A DNA stretch of 16,169 bases from MKRK01 sp001896915 (lineage in GTDB: Bacteria; Bacillota; Clostridia; Oscillospirales; Acutalibacteraceae). A program made the position numbers and the translations under genes. Below the pieces are notes generated by a model. That model had not been told where the DNA came from, did no database searches, and worked only from the letters and a program-made list of their open reading frames with translations. The stretch covers positions 1 through 16,169 of the forward strand of contig CALJJF010000302.1 in the NCBI GenBank assembly GCA_937973935.1, given 5' to 3'. This document shows, piece after piece, positions 9,025 to 15,305 of the stretch. Position 1 is the first letter of the stretch. Each line of letters begins with the position of its first letter.

Positions 9025-9528
9025 CTATATGGTAAAATCGTTTTCTTCTTTATACTGCACCGCCCTGGCAAACAGCTCACCGAACACAGAGGTGAACAGC
9101 GCCGTCAGTCCGAACACAATAAATAAAATCGGCACAAACACAGAATGGATACAAAACAGAGCAATGGCATAAATCCCGCACAGCATGGCGGTGAACCGGG
9201 CGATGTATTTGATCCGTTTCACGTTTTCGGCAACAAAAGGCTCCGACAAAATAACCTTTTTTAAAATCCCCCGTGCCTGAAACAAGATTCCAAGCCCGAT
9301 CAGCCCCGAAGGATATAAAATCATCAAGCTGGGCATATAATAATTGTTGTAATAGGTTTGGTCATACACCTGATAATGCTTCATCCACAAATCGAGAATA
9401 TACGGCAAGGCAAGAAGGATGATGCTGCCGCCGATCATGGACAAAACAATCGCCTTTTCCAGCAACGCAGGAAACCATTTTTTATCAGCTATCTTCAAAA
9501 ACCCCAGCACCTTTCTGTACAATTTCAT
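9025..9528 (-). CDS. DUF2975 family membrane protein (YoaS-like)
   Basis: This 167-aa protein has four hydrophobic helices (about 26-47, 66-88, 110-128 and 129-150) and belongs by pattern to DUF2975: AEKxxFV-like loop SEPFVAENVKRIKYIARF between helices two and three, followed by a YozG-like regulator. Function is unknown; the pair is often taken as a membrane protein with a dedicated repressor. The start at 9528 (MKLYRKVLGF) is only about five bases from the predicted transcription start and has no ribosome site, so it would be nearly leaderless; a TTG at about 9498, about 11 bases after AAAGG, is the alternative. Confidence 0.85.
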   Translation of the reverse strand: MKLYRKVLGFLKIADKKWFPALLEKAIVLSMIGGSIILLALPYILDLWMKHYQVYDQTYYNNYYMPSLMILYPSGLIGLGILFQARGILKKVILSEPFVAENVKRIKYIARFTAMLCGIYAIALFCIHSVFVPILFIVFGLTALFTSVFGELFARAVQYKEENDFTI

Positions 9529-9539
9529 TTGCTATGCAT

Positions 9540-9568
9540 ATATTAGCAGGTTGAATTTCATTTGTCAA
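9540..9568 (-). promoter_or_regulatory. Sigma-A promoter of the DUF2975-HTH operon
   Basis: On the minus strand there is a perfect TTGACA (9563-9568), a 17-base spacer and TAATAT (9540-9545) with an extended TGC. It is back to back with the ATPase promoter, the -35 boxes being 34 bases apart. A short inverted repeat ATTG-N5-CAAT (9578-9590) lies between them and could be an operator. Confidence 0.7.
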
Positions 9569-9602
9569 TACTTTTTTATTGATAAACAATAAATTTTTAT
9601 AC

Positions 9603-9631
9603 TTGACAAAATATTTCCATTGTGATATATT
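9603..9631 (+). promoter_or_regulatory. Sigma-A promoter of the riboswitch-ATPase transcript
   Basis: There is a perfect TTGACA (9603-9608), a 17-base spacer and TATATT (9626-9631) with an extended TGA. Transcription would begin near 9638, giving a leader of about 160 bases that holds the riboswitch and terminator. Confidence 0.8.
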
Positions 9632-9690
9632 ATTGTTCAAACTCTCAAAAACGCATTGTTTCCCCATGAGGCATTTTGGGAGCGAAATTT

Positions 9691-9746
9691 ACAGAACAGG
9701 CTTAATCGCCGGGCCTCTTGGCAGCAGGATTATCCTGCGGGACTGA
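9691..9746 (+). ncRNA. NiCo (czcD)-class riboswitch aptamer
   Basis: The leader matches the metal-sensing czcD/NiCo class as I know it: CAG (9692-9694) pairs with CTG (9743-9745) as P1; GGC (9699-9701) with GCC (9708-9710) as P2; GCC (9713-9715) with GGC (9720-9722) as P3; GCAGGA (9724-9729) with TCCTGC (9733-9738) as P4. The unpaired core strings CAGGC, GCCGG and GGGA are all present and in order. P1 is weak, only three pairs. The class was first described as responding to Ni(II) and Co(II), and later argued to respond to Fe(II). It lies directly before a cation pump, the expected target type. The class assignment is from memory of the consensus, not a covariance search. Confidence 0.85.
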
Positions 9747-9767
9747 TCACGTTCCGCAGGTTTTTTT
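9734..9767 (+). terminator. Riboswitch expression platform: intrinsic terminator
   Basis: CCTGCGGGAC (9734-9743) pairs with GTTCCGCAGG (9751-9760), ten pairs with one wobble and a seven-base loop, followed by seven T (9761-9767). The 5' strand is the 3' half of aptamer helix P4 plus the conserved GGGA, so aptamer folding and terminator formation exclude each other. That predicts an ON switch: metal binding lets transcription reach the ATPase. Confidence 0.88.
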
Positions 9768-9799
9768 ATTCTGCGGACATTAGAAACGGAGGAGCAACC

Positions 9800-12304
9800 A
9801 TGAATACCGACCATCAACCGCCAAAGGGATTGACCGAAGAAGAAGCGCTTACCCTGCAAAAGCAATACGGCCGCAATCTTTTGGTACCCGAAGAAAAACC
9901 GAACCCGCTGAAAAAGCTATTTAAAACCCTCAGCGAGCCCATGTTTATTTTGCTTTTTGTGGCGGCAACCATTTATTTTTTCCTGGGAGAACCCCGGGAC
10001 GGTGCCATTATGCTGATTTTTGTCCTGGGTATCATCAGCATTGACGTCATTCAGGAATGGAAGACCGACAAAACCCTCAACGCATTGAAGGACCTTTCTT
10101 CCCCCCGCATTGCCGTGATCCGAAACGGCACCGAAATAGAAATTGACAGCCGTGACCTTGTCCCGGGAGATCTGATGATCATTGCCGAAGGCAATAAAAT
10201 CCCGGCGGACGGGGTGATTGTCAAACAAAACGATTTGTGTGTGGATGAATCCGCCCTGACCGGCGAGCCCGTGGCCGTTTGGAAGGAAGCAGGCGCACCG
10301 AAGGATGAAAACAGCCATTGGCGAAGGGATTATTGCTACGCCGGCACCTTGGTCACCCAGGGCAACGCCCTCATTGAGGTTGACAAAATCGGCACCGCCA
10401 CGGAATACGGCAAGGTTTCCACCGACATTGCCGAAGCGCCGGAACGACCGACCCCGCTGGAAAAGCAAACCCGGCGGCTGGTTCGGCTGTGCGCCTATAT
10501 CGGCTCGGTGCTGTTCCTTCTCGTCTGTGGGGTTACCTTAATCAACTTAAACGGCATGGCAAATTTATCCGACCGTATCGTCCATAGCGTTCTGGCGGGG
10601 GTGACCCTTGCCATGGCCATGATCCCGGAGGAATTTCCGGTGATTTTAACCGTGTTTCTTTCTATGGGCGCCTGGCGGCTTGCCAAACGAAACGCCCTTG
10701 TCCGCCGGCTTCCTTCGGTGGAAACCCTCGGCTCCGTCTCTGTTTTGTGTGTAGACAAAACCGGTACGCTGACCAAAAACAGCATGGAGGTTGACACCCT
10801 CTGGGGACAGGACGAAACCAAATTGATTACTTATATGGGCATGGCGTGTGAATGCGACCCCTATGACCCTATGGAGAAGGCTATGCTCCGCTACTGTGAA
10901 GAAAAGGGTATGTGCAAAGATTCTCTTTTCTGTAACGAGTTTGTTTATGAATATTCCTTTACCCCCCAAACCAAAATGATGGGGCATATCTATCATGTGA
11001 ACGGCACCACCTTACTAACCGCAAAAGGCTCCCCCGAAAGCATTTTGCCTCTTTGTGATCTTTCCGACGAAACCAAAAAGGAAATTGACGGCATGCAAAC
11101 CGAAATGGCCGCACAGGGCTTGCGTGTCATTGCCGTCGCTTCTGCACAGATCGAAGGCGAGATTAAACGGGAGCTGACCGACAATGTCCTGACCTTCTGC
11201 GGTCTTGTGGCGCTGGCCGACCCGCCCCGAGAGGAAGTCCCGGCGGCCATCAAAACCTGTGTGGAGGCCGGCATCCGGGTCGTCATGATCACAGGCGACA
11301 GCGGTCTGACCGCCACGTCCATTGCTAAAAAAATCGGCTTGCCCAACGACGGCAACGTCATTACCGGGGCAGAACTGGAGCAAATGAGCGACAGTGAGCT
11401 GAAGGAACGCATCAAAACCTGCAGTATTTTTTCCCGTGTTGTGCCGAAACATAAAATGCGTATCGTCAAAGCCTTTCGGGAAACGGGCGAAATCGTCGCT
11501 ATGACCGGCGACGGAGTCAACGATTCTCCCGCTTTGAAATATGCCGACATCGGCATCGCCATGGGAGACAAAAGCACCGATGTGGCCAGAGAAGCCGCCG
11601 ACATGGTGTTACTCGACAATAACTTTACCACCATTGTGGACACCGTAAAAGACGGGCGCCGGATTTTTATCAATATCCGCAAAGCCATCGGCTATGTGTT
11701 TGTCATTCATATCCCCATCGCGCTGGCGTCTTTGCTTGCGCCCCTGTTGGGCATCTCCCAGGACAGCGCCATGCTGCTGCCGCTCCATGTTGTTCTCCTT
11801 GAGCTGGTGATTGACCCGACCTGCTCGGTGGTGTTTGAACGCACCCCGCCGGAACCGAATATCATGAAGCAAAAACCCATCCCCCAGGGTCAGCCATTGG
11901 TGACCAAAGCCATCGTGCTGAAATCCCTGTTACAGGGACTGATGGTGTTCTTCGCTTCCTTTGGCACTTACCTCTATGTTTTGCAAAACAAAGATGCACC
12001 CCACGCACGCACCATGGGCTTTTCCGTCTTGATTTTCTCGAACCTTCTCCTCGTTCTCGTCAACAGCTCGGAGTTCCATTCCGTTCTGAAAATCACCGCC
12101 AAGCTGCTCAAAACAAAGATTTTTCTCACCATCAACGGTCTGATCGTTCTTATGACACTGGCGGCCATCTATACCCCCTTGTCGTCGTATCTGAAATTCA
12201 CCCCCTTAGAAGCGGCGGAAATGCTGATCGTCATTGCCGTCAGTGCCGTGGCGGTGCTGTGGTATGAAATCGTAAAAGCGGTAAAAATGAAAGCCGGTTC
12301 TTGA
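9800..12304 (+). CDS. P-type cation-transporting ATPase (P2-like, probable transition-metal exporter)
   Basis: This is an 834-aa membrane pump. It has the actuator TGEP (154-157), the phosphorylation motif DKTGT with Asp319, MITGDSGLTA, and the hinge TGDGVNDSPALK starting at 569. There is no N-terminal heavy-metal domain and no CPC motif, so by fold it sits with the P2 (calcium-pump-like) group. TM4 reads PEEFP (276-280) instead of PEGLP. By-eye alignment to SERCA places His637 where calcium pumps have Asn768, Ile where Glu771 sits, and Glu668 and Asp672 (followed by Thr-Cys) in TM6. The start is the ATG at 9800, with GGAGG seven bases upstream; the open frame extends to 9656 but that stretch is the riboswitch. 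The riboswitch implies export of Fe(II), Co(II) or Ni(II) rather than calcium. Automatic annotation would probably say calcium-transporting ATPase. Confidence 0.93.
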   Translation: MNTDHQPPKGLTEEEALTLQKQYGRNLLVPEEKPNPLKKLFKTLSEPMFILLFVAATIYFFLGEPRDGAIMLIFVLGIISIDVIQEWKTDKTLNALKDLSSPRIAVIRNGTEIEIDSRDLVPGDLMIIAEGNKIPADGVIVKQNDLCVDESALTGEPVAVWKEAGAPKDENSHWRRDYCYAGTLVTQGNALIEVDKIGTATEYGKVSTDIAEAPERPTPLEKQTRRLVRLCAYIGSVLFLLVCGVTLINLNGMANLSDRIVHSVLAGVTLAMAMIPEEFPVILTVFLSMGAWRLAKRNALVRRLPSVETLGSVSVLCVDKTGTLTKNSMEVDTLWGQDETKLITYMGMACECDPYDPMEKAMLRYCEEKGMCKDSLFCNEFVYEYSFTPQTKMMGHIYHVNGTTLLTAKGSPESILPLCDLSDETKKEIDGMQTEMAAQGLRVIAVASAQIEGEIKRELTDNVLTFCGLVALADPPREEVPAAIKTCVEAGIRVVMITGDSGLTATSIAKKIGLPNDGNVITGAELEQMSDSELKERIKTCSIFSRVVPKHKMRIVKAFRETGEIVAMTGDGVNDSPALKYADIGIAMGDKSTDVAREAADMVLLDNNFTTIVDTVKDGRRIFINIRKAIGYVFVIHIPIALASLLAPLLGISQDSAMLLPLHVVLLELVIDPTCSVVFERTPPEPNIMKQKPIPQGQPLVTKAIVLKSLLQGLMVFFASFGTYLYVLQNKDAPHARTMGFSVLIFSNLLLVLVNSSEFHSVLKITAKLLKTKIFLTINGLIVLMTLAAIYTPLSSYLKFTPLEAAEMLIVIAVSAVAVLWYEIVKAVKMKAGS

Positions 12305-12329
12305 CATTCCTCCCCGGAGCATTTATATT
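12301..12329 (+). promoter_or_regulatory. Sigma-A promoter of ppnP
   Basis: There is a perfect TTGACA (12301-12306), a 17-base spacer and TATATT (12324-12329). The TGA stop codon of the ATPase (12302-12304) lies inside the -35 box. Transcription would begin near 12336, exactly at the 5' edge of the structured leader. There is no terminator after the ATPase, so read-through can also occur. Confidence 0.75.
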
Positions 12330-12335
12330 CATATT

Positions 12336-12404
12336 AGGCTAAGTCAAATACCATCCGCTGAAAGCCGGTGGTTCCTGACCGTATTTGCCTTTAGGAAAAG
12401 GAGA
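12336..12404 (+). ncRNA. Structured 5' leader of ppnP, class unknown (candidate riboswitch)
   Basis: The predicted transcript starts at this element. CAAATAC (12345-12351) pairs perfectly with GTATTTG (12381-12387), extended outward by CTAAG against CTTTAG with one bulge. Inside is a hairpin (CA, CC, GC against GC, GG, TG at 12352-12370) with a TGAAA loop, then an unpaired TTCCTGACC. TTCCT (12372-12376) can instead pair with AGGAA (12393-12397) or with the ribosome site AGGAG (12399-12403), and CCTTT can pair with AAAGG over the same site. The mutually exclusive folds suggest control of translation. I could not match it to any riboswitch class I know. Confidence 0.45.
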
Positions 12405-12411
12405 AAACAAA

Positions 12412-12720
12412 ATGGAATTTAAAAACGTAACCATAATCAAAAAAGCCAACGTGTATTTTGACGGCAAGGTAACCAGCAGAACCGTCCTGTTCCCCGACGG
12501 CACCAAAAAAACACTGGGCTTTATGCTCCCCGGCGATTATGAATTCAGCACCGCCGGCGAAGAACTCATGGAAGTCATCGGAGGCGAAATGGACATCATG
12601 CAAAAAGACCAAACCGAGTATAAAACATACAAAGAAGGCGAAAGCTTTGTAGTACCCGAGAACTCCAGTTTCAAAATCATCGTAAAAACCTTTGCGGATT
12701 ATTGTTGTTCGTATCAGTAA
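12412..12720 (+). CDS. ppnP: Pyrimidine/purine nucleoside phosphorylase
   Basis: This is a small cupin-fold enzyme of the PpnP (YaiE, DUF1255) family that cleaves a range of purine and pyrimidine nucleosides with phosphate to give the free base and ribose 1-phosphate, in the cytoplasm. Length is 102 aa against 94 in E. coli. The family pattern is clear: NVYFDGKVTSRTV near the start, GFMLPGDYEFSTAGEELMEVIGGEMDI in the middle, YKEGESFVVPENSSFKI and a C-terminal ADYCCSY. The ATG at 12412 has AAGGAG eight bases upstream; a start nine codons earlier would fall inside the leader structure. It stands alone behind its own promoter and structured leader, and ends at a strong terminator. Confidence 0.95.
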   Translation: MEFKNVTIIKKANVYFDGKVTSRTVLFPDGTKKTLGFMLPGDYEFSTAGEELMEVIGGEMDIMQKDQTEYKTYKEGESFVVPENSSFKIIVKTFADYCCSYQ

Positions 12721-12734
12721 GAGGGAAAAGGGAA

Positions 12735-12782
12735 ACCCCCTGTGTGGAAACGTGAATGTTTCTACATAGGGGGTCTGTTTTT
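12735..12782 (+). terminator. Strong intrinsic terminator after ppnP, shared with the convergent YwgA-like gene
   Basis: A 17-bp stem (12735-12751 with 12758-12774; two wobble pairs) with a six-base GTGAAT loop is followed by CTGTTTTTAATTT. The core is six C/G pairs. On the minus strand it is followed by a pyrimidine-rich TTTCCCTTTTCCC, so it may also end the leftward operon that stops at 12781. Confidence 0.9.
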
Positions 12783-13320
12783 AATTTAGCATACCTAATA
12801 ACTTACTTAATCCATAATAATTTCCTTTAATATGCTCAATATCAAAATGTGGCTTTATTTCTTTAACATCATTAATAATATTATCCTCTGTACATTCCCA
12901 TTTGTTTTTCTTATGCAAATCATAAACATAAATAATTGTTGAATCCAACTCAAGTTCTTTCGCCGGTTTTTTGCCGAACATGCCTGTAACTTCATTTATA
13001 GAATTTATATATTCTGTTACTAACGAGTTCCCCAAAATATATTTATCAATATTTTTTGATTCATTTATAGCATAACCAGTTATTCCATTTGGGTAAGGCA
13101 TAATAGATACTGATATAATGTCTTCATGCGCGGCACAGTCAACATCCTCCATTACCTCTGCTGAATACGGCCCATAAGTGTAAATACTGAACTCATAATT
13201 CATTGGTAATTTGTAGACTTTTTGAAGAATAAATAAAATTTTCATTATCGCTGTTTTCCCAAGTCCAGGTTCATTTTTTACGATAGTAGAAATTACTCCT
13301 ATTCTCTCTGCATTTATCAT
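12781..13320 (-). CDS. YwgA-like protein
   Basis: This is a 179-aa soluble protein whose central part, GKTAIMKILFILQKVYKLP then YEFSIYTYGPYSAEVMEDV (about 22-62), resembles the B. subtilis YwgA pattern of a helical segment with F/YGPYS. Its role is unknown. The start is the ATG at 13320: it overlaps the stop of the HD gene as ATGA and AGGAG lies eight bases upstream, so translation is coupled; a GTG three codons earlier would lengthen it. In B. subtilis ywgA lies beside ywfO, the HD gene, so the pair is conserved. GLGKT recalls a P-loop, but the first glycine of the GxxxxGK motif is missing, so I do not call a nucleotide site. Codon use is AT-rich, unlike the ATPase region. Confidence 0.8.
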   Translation of the reverse strand: MINAERIGVISTIVKNEPGLGKTAIMKILFILQKVYKLPMNYEFSIYTYGPYSAEVMEDVDCAAHEDIISVSIMPYPNGITGYAINESKNIDKYILGNSLVTEYINSINEVTGMFGKKPAKELELDSTIIYVYDLHKKNKWECTEDNIINDVKEIKPHFDIEHIKGNYYGLSKLLGMLN

Positions 13321-14594
13321 TGCAAGCACTCCTTTTTAACATATAACCTTTTTAATCGAGGATTCCCAATCATAGACCTAACAATATTAGATTTTATACT
13401 TAATTGGTAAACAAAACCATCATCTTTGGGACATATCATAATGTCTTTTTCTACCTTATACCATGTTGCAGTAGCTTCATCTATGTAATAATCTTCTTGA
13501 TTTAGATCATTTATAATCTCTAAAATTTTCGCCTCATCAGCATTTGTCGGAATATCGGAAGATTGATGTGCGCATCTATAATGTTCTCTTTTTAAAATAA
13601 TATTTCCATGAACACCCCCCAAACTATTGTTCATAGCTCCCTGCATAAACCAATCGTCAAAATTTATATACTCTTGTAAATTATCTTTTGAAGTTGGGGC
13701 TGGATAACCATTTTCAAAACCATATTTTTTTAATATTTCTTTTGTTGCTTTACTAACATGAAAGTCATAGATTCTTCTAGTTTTATGAAAATACACTTGT
13801 GAAAACATTTGATATCTTGCAATAACTAGGCTTTCAGCAATATGCCATCCTCCTTCTTCAATTGCAAGCACTGGATTTTCAAATTCATCCCTACCTATCG
13901 TCATGCAACTAACCAATCTATTTCTGTCATATAATCCATAGCTAATACCCATATGCAATGAATCTCTGAGCAAATAATCGGCTCTGTCAGCATCAAGCTG
14001 TCCTGAAATAAAATCTTTACAAAACAGTGTCAGCATCTTTGGTTTTACACTGTGGTCTCCTAATAATGCGGTAATTTCATCCACCGTAATATTATAATTA
14101 TTATTTATGGGATGCCCTTGTATAATATCAGAAAAAAACTCTTTAATAATTGCTATACTGTAATCCTCATGATCATATCTCTTTTTTTTATCAGTTCCAT
14201 CGTATCTATAATGATCTTCTGGTAATAACTGCATTGTTTCTTCCCCAGCATGAGAGAAGGGTGCATGCCCTATATCATGCAAAAGTGCCGCTAATCTCAG
14301 CCTTTTTCTAACCCTTTTTATCCCATTCTCATCAAGAGCTAAAATAGATTTAAGTAACCCATTCGGTTTTCGTACGACACTTTCAAACATATCTGTAACC
14401 ATTTGCATGACACCGATTGAATGTTCAAATCTTGTATGAGTTGCTCCCGGATAGATCATATCTGTTAATGATAATTGTTTTATTCTTCTCAATCGTTGAA
14501 ACACAGGATGATTTATAATCTCTTTTTCTTGTTCGTCAAAAGTGACAAAACCATAGATAGCGTCCCTGATATTGTATATTCTATCATTAGACAT
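13317..14594 (-). CDS. HD-domain dNTP triphosphohydrolase-like protein (YwfO/EF1143 type)
   Basis: This 425-aa protein is an HD-superfamily metal phosphohydrolase related to SAMHD1 and to Enterococcus faecalis EF1143, which hydrolyses dNTPs. The N-terminal IRDAIYGFVTFDEQEKEIINHP and FQRLRRIKQL motifs are typical of this group. Predicted metal ligands are His58 (FEHSIG), His106-Asp107 (LLHDIGH) and Asp201 (QLDADRADYLLRDS); all are intact. It should bind dNTP and remove the triphosphate in the cytoplasm. The ATG at 14594 has AAAGGA about ten bases upstream. It is the first gene of an operon with the YwgA-like protein, read from the promoter at 14621-14649. The gene is clearly AT-rich. Substrate is inferred from family only. 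Confidence 0.9.
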   Translation of the reverse strand: MSNDRIYNIRDAIYGFVTFDEQEKEIINHPVFQRLRRIKQLSLTDMIYPGATHTRFEHSIGVMQMVTDMFESVVRKPNGLLKSILALDENGIKRVRKRLRLAALLHDIGHAPFSHAGEETMQLLPEDHYRYDGTDKKKRYDHEDYSIAIIKEFFSDIIQGHPINNNYNITVDEITALLGDHSVKPKMLTLFCKDFISGQLDADRADYLLRDSLHMGISYGLYDRNRLVSCMTIGRDEFENPVLAIEEGGWHIAESLVIARYQMFSQVYFHKTRRIYDFHVSKATKEILKKYGFENGYPAPTSKDNLQEYINFDDWFMQGAMNNSLGGVHGNIILKREHYRCAHQSSDIPTNADEAKILEIINDLNQEDYYIDEATATWYKVEKDIMICPKDDGFVYQLSIKSNIVRSMIGNPRLKRLYVKKECLQ

Positions 14595-14620
14595 GTATGA
14601 ACCATCCTTTGCATCTAAAA

Positions 14621-14649
14621 ATTATACCACAGATTATGTGCTTTGTATA
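14621..14649 (-). promoter_or_regulatory. Promoter of the HD-YwgA operon
   Basis: On the minus strand there is TATACA (14644-14649), a 17-base spacer and TATAAT (14621-14626) with an extended TGG. The leader would be about 20 bases with an AAAGGA ribosome site. Confidence 0.65.
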
Positions 14650-14739
14650 TAACATTTAAAACAACAAAAACATATGTTTGTAATATATATTACTATAATA
14701 ATATGGAAAAATCAAGTGCTTATATAACGTAATCGGTAA

Positions 14740-14769
14740 AAATAAGCGAGGATTGCTCCTCGCTTATTT
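14740..14769. terminator. Bidirectional intrinsic terminator overlapping the XRE stop codon
   Basis: A perfect 13-bp stem (14740-14752 with 14757-14769) with a TTGC loop ends in A/T-rich pairs, giving T runs on both strands. The TAA of the XRE gene (14764-14766) lies inside the stem. It isolates the XRE gene from the HD operon. Confidence 0.88.
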
Positions 14770-15084
14770 TTTATCGTTATTCTGTTCTAAAAACTCCGCG
14801 TATGTCATGAGTTGGGCTTTTTCTTCTTTGGGTAGTTTGTTGTAGATTGCGTTCAGTTTTTGTAAATCCTCGGGAAGGGAATTGGTTGATGTATTTCCTA
14901 GTAAATAATCTGTGGAAACATTGAAGTAATCTGCGATTTTGTTGATGTGTTTTAAATATGACTTATTGCGTTCTCTTTTCCATTCACTGATTGTTGATAA
15001 GCTCAAATTCAAATCCTCTAAAAATTCCTTATTTGTTATGCCCTTAGCTTGAATCAAACTCAATATTCTATCTAGGGTTTCCAA
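14764..15084 (-). CDS. XRE family HTH transcriptional regulator
   Basis: This 106-aa protein has a lambda-repressor-type helix-turn-helix at about residues 17-36 (TNKEFLEDLNLSLSTISEWK) and the follow-on HINKIADYFNVSTDYLLGN that marks this group. The C-terminal tail (EEKAQLMTYAEFLEQ) is short, probably for dimerisation. The start codon is TTG at 15084, with GGTGG about seven bases upstream, an unusual choice. It faces a divergent region with a perfect 16-bp palindrome (15134-15149), which is a natural candidate for its operator. Such small repressors often govern mobile elements or small toxin or peptide genes; nothing of the kind is clear next to it here. Confidence 0.9.
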   Translation of the reverse strand: METLDRILSLIQAKGITNKEFLEDLNLSLSTISEWKRERNKSYLKHINKIADYFNVSTDYLLGNTSTNSLPEDLQKLNAIYNKLPKEEKAQLMTYAEFLEQNNDKK

Positions 15085-15102
15085 AAAATCACCACCAAAA
15101 TA

Positions 15103-15130
15103 ATTATTTTACTAATTTATCTATTGACAA
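15103..15130 (-). promoter_or_regulatory. Probable promoter of the XRE gene
   Basis: On the minus strand there is TTGTCA (15125-15130), a 16-base spacer and AATAAT (15103-15108), five of six in each box. Its -35 box overlaps the -35 box of the divergent promoter. The leader would be only about a dozen bases, so the exact start is uncertain. Confidence 0.45.
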
Positions 15131-15152
15131 TACATAATTCATGAATTATAAT
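15124..15152 (+). promoter_or_regulatory. Perfect consensus sigma-A promoter divergent from XRE, with palindromic operator
   Basis: TTGACA (15124-15129), a 17-base spacer and TATAAT (15147-15152), twelve of twelve consensus bases. A perfect 16-bp palindrome, ATAATTCATGAATTAT (15134-15149), fills the spacer and enters the -10 box, the position for a repressor that blocks polymerase. Transcription would begin near 15159. No clear gene follows for 240 bases. Confidence 0.75.
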
Positions 15153-15173
15153 GTACCCAACAGATGAAAATAT

Positions 15174-15305
15174 ATGCTCCCATGTGTATTTGATACACCA
15201 ATACAACAAAATAAATCCGCTGACGATTCAGCAGAAAAGGGTGTACCACAAAACCGGCACGCTTGTCCTTATTATTGTAATTTTAGCACACCAAGCATAG
15301 GATAA
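15174..15305 (+). CDS. Possible 43-aa small ORF
   Basis: This open frame begins about 15 bases after the predicted transcription start. The product would begin MLPCVFDTPIQQNK and contain CPYYC near its end, with three cysteines in all. There is no ribosome site before the ATG, and the frame crosses two hairpins, so it may be chance. It is listed because it is the only ORF of note behind the consensus promoter. Confidence 0.2.
   Translation: MLPCVFDTPIQQNKSADDSAEKGVPQNRHACPYYCNFSTPSIG

Noticed and set aside
9656..9799. N-terminal extension of the ATPase frame by 48 residues
   Set aside because: The extra frame covers the riboswitch and terminator, has no ribosome site, and the ATG at 9800 has a strong one.
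9917..10468. 183-codon open frame antisense to the ATPase
   Set aside because: Same reason: no ribosome site and no recognisable domain, opposite a clear gene.
10993..11688. 231-codon open frame antisense to the ATPase
   Set aside because: It is a reverse-strand shadow of a GC-rich coding region; the plus-strand frame carries all P-type ATPase motifs.
13240..13275. Possible Walker A motif (GLGKT) in the YwgA-like protein
   Set aside because: The first glycine of GxxxxGK[ST] is absent and there is no Walker B partner; the string falls in the helix that is conserved in YwgA-like proteins.
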